Assembly: GCF_902635505.1 (NCBI RefSeq)
Contig: NC_045429.1
Location: forward strand, 425,843,669 to 425,907,668
Length of the DNA: 64,000 nucleotides
Direction: 5' to 3'
DNA from: Sarcophilus harrisii
Taxonomy: Eukaryota; Chordata; Mammalia; Dasyuromorphia; Dasyuridae
The notes beneath the pieces were generated by a model. That model was given only the letters and a program-made list of their open reading frames with translations. It ran no database searches and had not been told where the DNA came from. This document shows, piece by piece, positions 21,301-30,399 of the stretch. Position 1 is the stretch's first letter; every line of letters begins with the position of its first letter. A program made the translations under genes and the position numbers.

Positions 21301-23114
21301 GGGGGGCGGCTCCTCGGTGCCCCTGGAGCGCTGCGGTCACCTCCCCCGGCCCAACGTCACCCAGACTTGCCAGCTGAGGCTCTGTGGCCACTGGGAAGTG
21401 CGCTCTGCCTGGAGCCAGGTGAGCTGGAAAACAGGTGAGCGACAGAGACAGCTAGATGAGGGACCAGGAACAGACAGGCTGTAGCGGGAAGCCAGGGGAA
21501 GTGGAGGCCGGAGGGGGAAGTCGAACCTGGAGAATCAGAGTTCTCCTCCTTGAAGATTTTTTCCCATCTTTGCTAGTGCTCCGTTCGATGCGGCCGTGGC
21601 CAGCGGAGCCGGCAAGTGAGATGTGTGGGTAACCATGGGGATGAAGTGAGTGAGCGGGAATGCAGTTCTGGGCCTCCGAGACCCCCCAGCAGAGAGGCCT
21701 GTAACATGGGGCCCTGTACCATCGCCTGGTTCCACAGTGACTGGAGCTCCAAGGTAGGGGCCTTGATTCTGAGAATCCACCAAAATTCCTTGATGTCCCA
21801 AATTGTTCAAAAGCCAAGACATTCTCAGCCCTTTTTGAGCTTTTCCAAAATCCACGTCCTCCAGACTCTAAGATTCCTCAGCAGTTTTTTAAACCTGAGT
21901 CCATGAGAGAGTCCTCAACCTGTGCAAAATCAGGCCCTTCCTTCACTAACTTCCTTACTCTGTAGGGTTCTGCTCCCAGCCCCTTTTACAGGATCTCGCC
22001 TTGTTTCTCAACAGTGCTCGGCTGAGTGTGGGACAGGAATCCAGAGGCGCTCTGTGATCTGCTTGGGCAGCGGAGGCTCCCAAGGGACTGGGGAAGAGGA
22101 GGAAGGGCTGGGGGACAAAGGAAGAAGCTGCCCCGCAGGCAGCCGCCCCCCCGATATGCGGGCCTGCAGCTTGGGGCCCTGTGAGCCAACCTGGCAGTGG
22201 TACACGGGGCCTTGGGGTGAGGTGAGTGGGGCAGTCGCAGGTCGGGCAGGGGTGACCCTGGGGAGAAGTAAGGGCACGCTCTCATGTTTCTGGGGTCCCA
22301 GTGTTCTGCAGAATGTGGCTCTGGCACACAGCGCAGGGATGTGATCTGTGTGACTAAACTGGGAACCGAGTTCAACGTCACTTCTCCTGGCAATTGCACC
22401 CACCTGCCCAGACCCCCGACTCTGCAGCCTTGCCGGGGGGAGGGCTGCCAAGACCGCTGGTTCTCCACCCCCTGGAGCACGGTGAGTGGCCTCCCTCAGC
22501 CCTGCCCCCCACGCTCTCCACCGGCCCTTGTTTTCTTGGGAAGAAGCAATAAACCTCTCCTCCATTCTTGGCATGGGGGGGGGGGGGTCCCGTTGAATTC
22601 CTCTCTCATTCAGTATCTTTCTCCTCACTCTTCCTCACCACGAGGGGGGAGGGCGGACTCCCTTTGCAGGACCCCCGTCTGTCTGGGAGGAGGGGACTTC
22701 ACCGTTCTCTCCCTCCACCACGTCCCTCCCGCAGTGCTCGCGGACTTGTTTGGGGGGCGTCCAGATGAGGGAGGTGCAGTGTCTCAGTGCCAACCAGACG
22801 CTCAGCTCCCGGTGCCCTCTTAGCCTTCGGCCTTCCAGGAAAAGGCCGTGCAACAACCAGCCCTGCACTCAGCACCCCGGTAAGCCAGAACGGGCGGGGC
22901 CGGCCGGGGGAGGGCGGAGCGAGGAAGAAGGGGAAAGCGCGGACAGCCCGTGACCCCTCAGACCCTCTGTTCCCCAGATGACCATTGCCAGGACAACTCC
23001 CCACACTGCCCCCTCGTGGTCCAGGCTCGCCTCTGCGTCTACCCGTACTACACAGCCACCTGCTGCCGGTCCTGCGCGCACGCCCAGGACAGGGCGCCCC
23101 CAGAGCCCGCCTGA
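15515..23114 (+). CDS. ADAMTSL4: ADAMTS-like protein 4, 16 coding exons, 1120 aa
   Basis: A secreted, protease-less member of the ADAMTS-like family. In mammals it binds fibrillin-1 and supports microfibril and lens-zonule assembly; human loss causes ectopia lentis. Coding exons: 15515-15534, 15857-15914, 16101-16456, 16671-17388, 17767-17869, 18903-19039, 19269-19473, 19746-19918, 20075-20486, 20739-20868, 21214-21418, 21577-21753, 22015-22221, 22302-22481, 22735-22879, 22978-23114. All introns are GT-AG, phases agree throughout, and the total is 3363 nt (1121 codons including TGA). Order: signal peptide, thrombospondin type 1 repeat, proline-rich region, cysteine-rich/spacer module, six more thrombospondin repeats, PLAC domain. 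Human is 1074 aa; most extra length lies in exon 10. The start ATG has a good context (A at -3, G at +4). The gene looks intact. Confidence 0.97.
15691..15793 (+). mobile_element. Mariner-type MITE, near-perfect palindrome, ADAMTSL4 intron 2
   Basis: A 103-bp element flanked by TA on both sides (15689-15690 and 15794-15795). Its two ends are inverted repeats: 'aggctgttccagaagtctta' on the left, and the same text with one change (agaagcctta) as the reverse complement of the right end. The inverted repeats continue for about 45 bases around a small loop. TA duplication plus this structure indicates a non-autonomous Tc1/mariner relative. It has no coding capacity. Confidence 0.85.
15857..15914 (+). 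CDS. ADAMTSL4: ADAMTSL4 exon 3: signal peptide core
   Basis: Encodes the hydrophobic stretch [13 protein letters not shown] followed by D-Q, which aligns with the human leader ending in C-L-D-Q-E. With exon 2 it forms a standard secretory signal of about 24 residues. The donor is the weaker 'gaag|gtcagt'. Confidence 0.93.
16101..16456 (+). CDS. ADAMTSL4: ADAMTSL4 exon 4: first thrombospondin type 1 repeat
   Basis: Residues about 27-145. It contains [15 protein letters not shown], the tryptophan/cysteine core of a type 1 repeat, followed by a Q-R-R-S-R strand. A conserved proline/arginine-rich segment comes next ([11 protein letters not shown]). The acceptor 'ccaaatag' is short of pyrimidines but gives the right frame and the expected protein. 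Confidence 0.93.
16671..17388 (+). CDS. ADAMTSL4: ADAMTSL4 exon 5: large proline/serine/threonine-rich region
   Basis: Residues about 145-384. It opens with the very conserved block around [20 protein letters not shown], then a fast-evolving region rich in P, S, T and Q with little human identity, then the conserved end ([16 protein letters not shown]). Probably disordered and O-glycosylated. The shifted frames here also stay open, which is compositional. Confidence 0.93.
17767..19918 (+). CDS. ADAMTSL4: ADAMTSL4 exons 6-9: cysteine-rich and spacer module
   Basis: Four exons (17767-17869, 18903-19039, 19269-19473, 19746-19918), residues about 385-590. They contain the ADAMTS cysteine-rich/spacer landmarks: [48 protein letters not shown] and [10 protein letters not shown]. 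Two N-glycosylation sequons appear (N-S-T and N-F-T). Nearly identical to the human protein. Confidence 0.95.
18229..18309 (+). repeat. (GGGA)n followed by (GT)n in ADAMTSL4 intron 6
   Basis: A GGGA/GGAG tract of about 35 bases runs straight into about 23 GT units (18264-18309). The junction of two simple repeats is likely to be polymorphic. It lies mid-intron between 17869 and 18903. Confidence 0.95.
20075..20486 (+). CDS. ADAMTSL4: ADAMTSL4 exon 10: end of spacer, expanded linker, start of repeat 2
   Basis: Residues about 591-727. It begins [10 protein letters not shown] (conserved) and ends in a thrombospondin start ([14 protein letters not shown]). Between P-I-P-Q and L-E-P-P lies a segment of about 45 residues, rich in E, R, G and W (for example [12 protein letters not shown]), that the common human isoform lacks. 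The exon stays open and in phase, so this is real coding sequence and not a retained intron. Confidence 0.92.
20739..22879 (+). CDS. ADAMTSL4: ADAMTSL4 exons 11-16: thrombospondin repeats 2-7
   Basis: Exons 20739-20868, 21214-21418, 21577-21753, 22015-22221, 22302-22481, 22735-22879. Each repeat is split by an intron just before the cysteine of its C-S-x-x-C-G core, a regular architecture: W-S-Q|C-S-V-R-C-G, W-S-S-K|C-S-A-E-C-G, W-G-E|C-S-A-E-C-G, W-S-T|C-S-R-T-C. Residues about 727-1075. Phase is 0 at these middle junctions, so single exons could be skipped without a frameshift. Confidence 0.95.
22575..22587 (+). repeat. Poly(G) run of 13 in ADAMTSL4 intron 15
   Basis: Thirteen consecutive G inside the intron between 22481 and 22735, not near a splice site. 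Confidence 0.9.
22978..23114 (+). CDS. ADAMTSL4: ADAMTSL4 exon 17: PLAC domain and stop
   Basis: Encodes [11 protein letters not shown], then [11 protein letters not shown] and T-C-C-R-S-C-A, the six-cysteine PLAC signature, followed by a short proline-rich tail (A-P-P-E-P-A) and TGA at 23112-23114. Confidence 0.96.
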
Positions 23115-23815
23115 GGTGGGACTTTCCGCCTCCCCCCGCCCGGCGCCAGCTGCCCCACGGACTGTCCCTCCTGCCCTTGGCCCGCCTCGGGGCCCGCGGA
23201 GGAATACCAGCACCTCTATATTTGTGCGGGGCGGGGCCTGGGGGCGGCGGCTGCGCACGTGCGAGGTGGGGTCCCGTACCTGGGGGGACCGCGTGTATAT
23301 AAGCCCTGATGCCGTCTGCGGCCCCGGGCGCTGCTGGGATGGGTGACTTCCTGTTAGGACTGGGATATACGAGGTGCCTTCCGCCCCCCCCTCGCCCCGA
23401 ACCTCTTCCAGCCGAGCAAAGCCCCGACAAAGGTCATTCTGGCCCTGTGACCCCTGGCCCTGGTCCCTAACGCAGAGGGACCCCCCCCCTCCGTCTTCCG
23501 TGCCCCGAGTGCCACCTTGGGCCCCTCACCGACTCCGCTCCCAGCCAAGAGCCCTCCCTTCACCCCGCGCCCCTTCCTCCTGGGAACCGGTGCCTTTCAT
23601 TGTTCTCTCCATCACCGCCACCCCTGCCAGCCCAGGAAAGGGACCAGTTTCTCCAGCCTGGAGGGACGCGCCAGAGGGAAGAGTGCGCTGTGTCTCAGGA
23701 TGCACTGCCCCCGGGGCCCCCGCGGCCCCCGCCCCCACCCTAGGACGGGTCCCACCCCAGAACTAATTTATTTTTTATTAAAGACGACTGTGATAAATAA
23801 GAAACAGGCTTCCCG
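23115..23815 (+). other. ADAMTSL4: ADAMTSL4 3' UTR with poly(A) signal
   Basis: GC-rich 3' UTR of about 690 bases. An ATTAAA signal lies at 23777-23782 within a 'ttatttttt' context. Cleavage is expected at about 23795-23815. It contains a promoter-like module at 23228-23335, annotated separately. Confidence 0.75.
23228..23335 (+). promoter_or_regulatory. Promoter-like module inside the ADAMTSL4 3' UTR
   Basis: In order on the + strand: a GC box (GGGGCGGGGCC, 23228-23238), an NRF1/E-box-like palindrome (TGCGCACGTGCG, 23252-23263) and a TATA box (TATATAAG, 23296-23303). A GC-rich start region lies about 30 bases on, near 23326-23335. The spacing fits a core promoter firing toward the orphan CpG island. 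All three motifs are visible; activity is inference. Confidence 0.4.
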
Positions 23816-23849
23816 TTGTCCTCGTGGGAACCCAGTCATCCGGGGCTCC

Positions 23850-25480
23850 CAGCCAGAGTGAGGTCAGGAGGGAGGGCGGGGAAGGGAGCAGCTGCCGGGA
23901 GAGGGCTGCGGGCTAGGCGGCCGGCGGGGTGGGCCGCAATACCTGGCGGGCAGAGCCCAGGCTCGCTTTTGGGACCCGGGCTGGGACGGAGACCTCGGGC
24001 TCCGCGAGGTTTAGTGTTCGGCCACTAGAGGTCGCCGTTCCTTCCACTTCTGACATTGGAAGCGGGGGTTCCTGGGACCCCGGCTCCCACAGAAAACCCC
24101 GGGCCTGGCCCGAGGGGCTTTGCGGCAGTTCCTGGGGGCATTTTTAAACGCCTGTTCTCTTTCGCTTTTTGGTTCTCCTTTCTCTGTATTCGTCCCCGGG
24201 CCCACGCACTCTGCGTGGGCCCCCTGCTCCCCTCCAATCCCCGCCCGCCAGGCTTTGTGATTTCCCCGAAACCTACCAAGCCCCCAGGCGGCTGAGAGCG
24301 GGGCTGCGGGCTCGACGCCCTTCATACTTTTCCTGAAACGGGATTGGGTGAAGGGGCGTGATGTGGCTAGAGGGGACTTGGGGGAGGGGCGGGGGAGGAG
24401 CCCGGCCCAGTGACTGTACTGGATGTCCTGCCAAAGGCACATTCCTCCGAGTTGTCTCACCGCCCTCCCCCCCCTTCCTGCTCTCAAGGTAAATAGTTGG
24501 GGGAGGAGGAGGAGTCGTTAGATCCTAGCACACATCCTGCCCCCCCTCCCCCCCAGCGAATCCAAAGGTCGGGGCCCTCGGGAGCCCGGGGAGTGCTGCA
24601 AACCCACGACCGAGCGGATCAAAAAAGCCGATGGGGCGCGGGGCGATGCCCCCCCTCCTCCCGCGGGGCCGGACCCGGGATGGAATCTCTCCCCCGCGCG
24701 TTCTAGAAAATAAGCTGTCCATCCCAGCGCGGGGCAGGGTGGGCGACTCCCGCAGACGTTGCCTGGGGCTTGGCTTCCAGGGAGTGCGCCAGCCTGCCCC
24801 TCGGACGCTCCCCCGGGCCGTTTCTGCGCGGGAAGTGCCTGCGGAGGGCAGTCAGAAGGAGCTAAAATGAAAAGTTCTAGCCTGAGGAGGGGGGAAACGA
24901 AGCAAGCAATGGAGGCTGTCACTAACAGGTGGTGCTGGGTACGCAACAGAGATTTCTTAAAGGGGGGAGGAAGTACGGCCGAAAGCCTCGGATAAGTGGG
25001 GAGGGGGGACAAGAATCCTGCCAAGCTCCTGAGTCCGAGTCCGGAGGGCGGGGTGAAAGGGGCTTGCGGCCCCTCCCTGCCGATTCCTGGAAGAGCTGGG
25101 CTGGGCCGGGCCGGGTATCAGGCTCAGCTGACTTCCCTTCTGTGGGGGCCGCCCCTTCTGTGCCTTCTGAGGTTGTTGCTGGGCAGGTTTGGGGTATAGC
25201 CTAAGACCGGGGAACCAATCATAAGTGGGGGAAGTAACGCAGCCCCTCTTAGGGCTCCCCTGGGCTCGCCCTTGCCTTTTCCCGAGCTCTCCCGGGGCTG
25301 CCGGACTCCCCGGAGAAAAGCCGGCCCTGGGGTGTGCCGGGGCGAGCCGAGGTTCGCACGCACCCCGTACCCGCCTGCCCATGCACGCACGCACATGCAC
25401 CCCCCAAGCGCGCATCGGTTTTTGAGCCAAGATGCAGGCAGGGTCTCGGGTCCCCCTGGGCCAGCGCCGAGGTCGCTGCA
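23850..25480. promoter_or_regulatory. Orphan CpG-rich region downstream of ADAMTSL4
   Basis: About 1.6 kb of high G+C with frequent CpG ('gcggccggcggggtgggccg' near 23916, 'ccgcgcgttctag' near 24694, and CpG-rich text at 25320-25420). It starts just after the ADAMTSL4 poly(A) site. No known coding exon is recognisable in it; the many open frames overlap one another on both strands and look compositional. It may be the promoter of an unannotated noncoding RNA or an enhancer. Confidence 0.55.
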
Positions 25481-26790
25481 GCCACCGCGGACCTGGCTGG
25501 AAGGGGAAATGCAACCCCTGCTTGAGCAACTACACTACTTCCTGGGGAAGGGATGGGAAGTAATAAGTCCAGACTCACTTCATTGACCTCTGGATCCTCC
25601 TCTCCCCCAACCCTGAGAAAAGCCCTTGAGAGGAAGCTGACTCTCTGGAGATGGGGAGGGGAGGATCCCCAGGCACCTGGGAAAGATTTGGGGAAAGCTT
25701 CAAAACATTCTTGGAGGAACTTGCCAAGGGAAGTTCGAATGTATGCTAGGTGTTCCAAGGTGACTTTGCCATGTGCACAACTGGGCTACCTGCCCCTGTG
25801 TCTTGTGGGAAGGAGAGGTATCAGAGGGCGTAGGAGAGTTGTGGTTCAAGAATAAGTAGTTACCCAGAAACGGGGTTGCAGGGGCCCAGCTTGGCAAGGA
25901 TTCCCGACCCCCTCCCCCTCAGATCTCTCTCCCTCCCCTGGGTAAACACCCAGCTGGGCAGGGGCCTTGGGGCTAAACTTAGCTTCTGGGGGAACCCCCT
26001 CGCTCTGGGCGTCCCCAGGGAGCAGGTGTCCACAGCTGGAGGGGGGAGGAGTGAGCTACTCTCAAGGCCCTGTCCAGGCCCACCCTTACCCTTATTCACT
26101 CTTCCCCAATTACCTTAAGCTACACTCAAAGTACCTTCTAGGTGCTAAGCCAGCAACACCCCAAGTTTCAGCGCCTCCACCAAGGAGGGGTCTTGGGGAG
26201 AAAATATCCCGAGTTGGGGCATCTGGGCCTGGAATCAGAATCAGGAGGAGGAGCTTGATCCACACGAGTGGAAGAATACAGGGCAGAATCCGAGCCCAAG
26301 ATGTAAATGAAAGCTCCATCCTCACCCCTCCCCCAACCGGATCAGCTTTCACTTCTCTTTCCCTCCCCCAACTAAGTTTTACTCGGTACTCAGACTTCTC
26401 CATTTAGCAGCACTAGGAAAGATAAACTAAGTCAGGGCAGATATGCTAGGGACCCTTCCTCTCTTCCCCTTAGGAGAAACTACTTGGATTGGAGGGGGGG
26501 AAGGGGGCTGAAGAGGAGTTCCTGTTTCTGCTCCCCCTGAGTACTTATCTCTCAGAGAGATAGGCCCGAGAGGGAAGTGGAGGAGTAAGGGGGGGTGGGA
26601 GTATCTGTCCCTGACAGGTGGTGAGAAGCTGCTTTTATTTAAATAAAGCACCCTTTTCAGATCGAGCACTTCCAGGAACTAGAGAGCCTGGGTAAAGCAC
26701 CTGAATTTGAATTTGTTAATAAGAGAAACAGTTTAGCTTAAATCTGAAAATTATATCCAGCACTGGCAAGAGTTCTGCTTCCGAGTCTAA
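25480..26790. other. Intergenic, no gene or clear repeat
   Basis: Moderate G+C and low repeat content. Several open frames but none recognisable. Possibly regulatory. Confidence 0.4.
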
Positions 26791-26794
26791 CATC

Positions 26795-27010
26795 TCTTTT
26801 TTCTATTAAATTTATTTATTTTTAATACACATTGCTTTATGAATCATGTTGGGAGAGAAAAATCAGAGCAAAAGGCAAAAACCATGGAAGATATAAAAAA
26901 AAAAAAAGTGAACACAGCATGTGCTGTTTTACATTCAGTCTCCTTAGTTCTTTTTCTGGATGCAATGGCATTTTCTGGTCAAAGTCTATTGGGATTGCTT
27001 TGGAGACTAG
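26795..27010 (-). mobile_element. L1-type 3' end fragment, antisense
   Basis: Reverse complement of the same element seen at 7860-8110: 'gcttatgaatcatgttggg', 'gtgaacacagcatgtgctgt', 'agtctccttagttctttttc', 'gtcaaagtctattgggattg'. The two copies are clearly homologous and in opposite orientation. Confidence 0.75.
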
Positions 27011-27885
27011 CATCTCTTTAGCCCTAGAGGAGTGAGAAGACTCCAGGAGAGGGAAGTTAGGGCAAGAATTTCCATAAAGTCAGATTGAGACCTAACCCAG
27101 CTGCCAACAGAAAGGGCATAGCCGGCCCAAGCATCAGCAGGGTAAAGGGGCAGAACAAAGGCTGGGTCCCTTTTCCCCAGGAGATCAGACCCTCTCTTGA
27201 CTAGTCTGGGAAAGAAGCCTCAGAAGTTAGGGAAATGATGAGCTGACTTCTGGGAGGTCTTACCATTCACATCCTAGGTGTTGGAAGCTGCTAACAAAAC
27301 TCAAGGTAATCTGTACCTGTGAAGGTCCCACATGGAGCTGGAGCTCTTTGCTTTATATAAAGAGAGCCGGGTTGGGGGGCCATGACAAGGGATGATCTGT
27401 GTCTCTGGAAGCTTGTTTGCAGTCTAAGCTAGTAGGATGAGGGAATGTTCCCAGACCTATCACTTGCCCTTTCAAACGAGACACTTTTCCCAAGATGGTA
27501 AGGTTTCAGTGATAATCTGCCCTGGATTTAGTGGTCCTTCTTCCTTCTTTCCATTTCTGGTTTGTTTTTGTTTTTTCCCCCCAATCTATTGCCTGCCACT
27601 TTCATCACATAATGAACTGCCTTTTTCACTCTGGAATGATTAGCCCTGGGGGTAGAAAACAGAGGCCCAGGGCCCCCAGCCCCTTGCCAGCACCAGCTCT
27701 GCCTTTGTAACTGGGTGTTCTACAAAGGACTCCACATGGCAGAGAATCTACAGAAAGAAACACAGAGACTTCTTGGGTCAAGTTATTTTCCCATCTGGCT
27801 GAACTTCTGATCTACCTGGTTACAAAAGTTTTATTTGTCTCAACTCTGGTTACAGGAATGAAACCCAGGATCTGTTTCAGACTGC
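27010..27885. other. Intergenic, nothing recognised
   Basis: No gene or repeat could be identified. A 'tttatataaagagag' stretch near 27353 is TATA-like, but nothing supports a promoter. Confidence 0.4.
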
Positions 27886-28283
27886 TATTCAATTTGATAT
27901 GTTAACATTATTTAAGTGCTTACTATATATAGTCACTTTGGACAAAATTTAAGAGTAAAAAGAATACAGAGCTCGGGAATTTACAAACTAGGTGGAGTGA
28001 AGGATGGATACACAAATAACTGATAAAGAAACATTGTGCTAAGTGAAAAAGAGGAGTGAGGCAAAGGGCTCTGAGAAATCTGAGCAGGGAAAGATCATTT
28101 TCACTGGGGGATGGGGATGCTGGCAAAAGGGGAGTGAGAAAGGCTTTACTGAGTAGGTGAAAAAGCAACCTGCATTGTAGGTTTCTGAAGGAAGCTGCTT
28201 TGAGAGATGGCATTAGCCCAAGATGTGGGGACTTGGAAGGGAAGGATGACAATGGCCCAGTTTGGCTAAAGAGTAACATAAAA

Positions 28284-28439
28284 GGGGCAACTCAAAGGCA
28301 AAGTGGATAGAGAACTGTCCCTAGAAACAGAAGGACCTGAATTCAAGGTCCTCAGACACTTAATATTCACTAGCTGTGTAACCTTGGACAAGTCACTTAG
28401 CCCTAATTGCCTCACCCACATATATACGCACAAAGCAAC

Positions 28440-28464
<25 letters not shown>
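28284..28464 (+). mobile_element. tRNA-headed SINE with target-site duplication
   Basis: Starts 'ggggcaactcaaaggcaaag', keeps 'ctagctgtgtaaccttggac' and ends in a long poly(A). It is flanked by a 16-bp duplication with one mismatch: 'aaagagtaacataaaa' at 28268-28283 and 'aaagagtaatataaaa' at 28465-28480. Inserted into antisense L2. Confidence 0.9.
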
Positions 28465-28470
<6 letters not shown>

Positions 28471-28793
28471 TAATATAAAATAAAGATGGGAAGACAAATG
28501 ACCTATTTTGTGGTTTAAAAAGGGGGAGGGGGGATATAAAGTCATAGGGATGTTGAGTTTGAAGTCATGGAGCACAGCAGGACAGAGCCTAAGGGAGCTC
28601 CCTTAGGGCTCTGGACAAGAGTTGGTAGTGAAGATGGAAATGGCAGTCATCTACCCGGAGATGATACTGAATCCATCAGAATGGATGTGTGGGCAAGGAA
28701 AGAGTGGAGAGAGAGAAGACCCAGAAGAGACCTTTAAGGAGTAGGAAGAGGAAAAGAGCCAGAGAAGGAAGGAGGGGGAAGCATTCCAAGTAT

Positions 28794-28831
<38 letters not shown>
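28794..28831 (+). repeat. Uninterrupted run of 38 G
   Basis: Thirty-eight consecutive G residues. The proline-only and glycine-only open frames across it are artefacts. Confidence 0.9.
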
Positions 28832-28832
<1 letters not shown>

Positions 28833-29469
28833 GGACACACAGCCAGAGAGAATGCCCAGGGCTGCAGCATGGGAGCATCCAATCTCTAGGACAGCCAGGA
28901 GACCAGTGTCACAGAGCAAAAGATTTATTCAGAGAGAAAGGAATAAGAAGACTGGAAAGGTAGGGGAGGGCTGGGTTATAAAGGGCTTTGGGTGCAAACA
29001 GTGTATAATATTTGATCCTGGAGGCAATAGGAAGCCACTGGGGTTTCCTGAGTAGGGGGATGACATGGTTGGATCTGTGTGAGGCCTGAGGAAGGGCCAG
29101 CCTTGAAGTGCTGAATGCCTGAATTGGAGGAGGAAGAGGAGTTTGAGTAAAGTCCATTCATTGGATTTAATAGTTTAAGAGATCACTGGTAACACTGGAC
29201 AGAACAGTTTTCATGGAATGATGAGGTCAGAAGCTGGATTGTAGAGGGTTAAGAAGAGAGTGAGAGGAAAGCAAGTGCAGTCACACACCCCCCCCCCTTG
29301 GGGAGACTGACAGAGTGTCTTCTTAAGTTTAGCCCCTAAGTGCTGATTGACTTATTGATTGTCAAGAACTGGTTTCTGTGTTTTCTCAACTTCCTGCTAA
29401 GCTCTTCTGGGTGTCTCTGTGGAATTTGTGATAGGAAAGTTATTTGACCGCCAAGAATGATACTTTAAT

Positions 29470-29665
29470 AATGCCTTATTTTTGTGGTGCTTTTTTGTCT
29501 TTTTAACTTTTTTGTCTTAAGTCAGCTATTTCATTTGATCTTCACAACTGCCTTCTGAGAAAGGAAACTTATACAATATTATGTTCGTTGAGAGATGAGG
29601 AAGTCTAGGGAGTCATGCAAGACACTGAAATGTGTTATAAGACCTATAGTAAGATCCCTGCTCTA
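29470..29665 (-). mobile_element. Old MIR-like fragment, antisense
   Basis: 'atttcatttgatcttcacaa' and 'gagatgaggaagtctaggga' recall MIR in reverse. Poorly preserved. Confidence 0.45.
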
Positions 29666-29737
29666 CCAAGTACCGCCCTGTGGAAGTGAGCCTCAAGCTC
29701 CTAAATATCAAAATTAGAATATTATATCTGCACTTCC

Positions 29738-29972
29738 CATCCATGGAGCAACTGAGTGGCTCAGTGGATAGAGCACTGTGTCTGAAATCAGGAAAACTTG
29801 AGTCCAAATCCAGCTTCAGACACTATGTGATTCTGGACAAGTCACTGTTTGCCTAAAGTCTCCATCTACAGAATGAGCCTGAGAAGGAAATGGCAAACCA
29901 GTCCTGTATCTTTGCCAAGAAAACACCAGATGGGGTCATGGAGAGTCAGTCAGGACTGAACAACAAAACCTG
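29738..29972 (+). mobile_element. tRNA-headed SINE with RTE-type tail
   Basis: 'gagtggctcagtggatagag', 'tgattctggacaagtcactg', 'aaggaaatggcaaaccagtc', 'tttgccaagaaaacaccaga' and 'gagtcagtcaggactgaaca'. Full structure, + strand. Confidence 0.8.
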
Positions 29973-30029
29973 TCCTGTGGGATTGTTTTAGAGGAAGTGT
30001 TTTTTAAAGCATAAAGCACTGGATAAATG

Positions 30030-30300
30030 TGAGCTATGATTATTATTGGTTCATTACTGTCCTCTATAAATTATGCCCTTTAAAAACTGCAAAACTTTTT
30101 GACAAGTATTATTTAAATTTATCTTCATAACCCTGAGAGGTATCTCCATTTTACAGAAGAGGAAACTGGGGCTGAGGAAACTTTCAATGACCTACCTGCC
30201 CAGGATTACACAATGTATAAATGTCTAAGGGTGGATTTGAACTCATTTCTTCCTGACTACAGGCCCAGGGCTCAAACCACTGTGCACATCTAGCTAGCCA
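30030..30300 (-). mobile_element. MIR-type SINE, antisense
   Basis: 'ccattttacagaagaggaaa' followed by 'ctggggctgagg', 'gcccaggattacacaatgta', 'ggatttgaactcatttcttc' and 'aaccactgtgcacatctagc' give MIR in reverse order. Confidence 0.75.
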
Positions 30301-30399
30301 CATCTATGACCCCTTCCTGAGATAATCAACAACATTTACATCCCCTTGGTGGTTTAGTGAAAATACAGTGTCTTTATTCTGCTTCCAAGCTGAACTCCT

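Larger units (their letters stand above)
27885..29290 (-). mobile_element. L2 LINE, antisense, split by a SINE and a poly(G) run
   Basis: Antisense L2 landmarks: 'aagtgcttactatatatag' at the left, 'aaaggctttactgagtaggt', then after the SINE 'gggttataaagggctttggg', 'ggaagccactggggtttcct' and 'gatgacatggttggatctgt'. No protein can be read from it. Confidence 0.7.

Noticed and set aside
23300-25530. Many overlapping open frames of 60-190 codons downstream of ADAMTSL4
   Set aside because: Same compositional effect. No domain, no splice-consistent exon, no codon-use preference for one strand.
28651-29055. Poly-proline and poly-glycine open frames
   Set aside because: They are the translation of the 38-G run.
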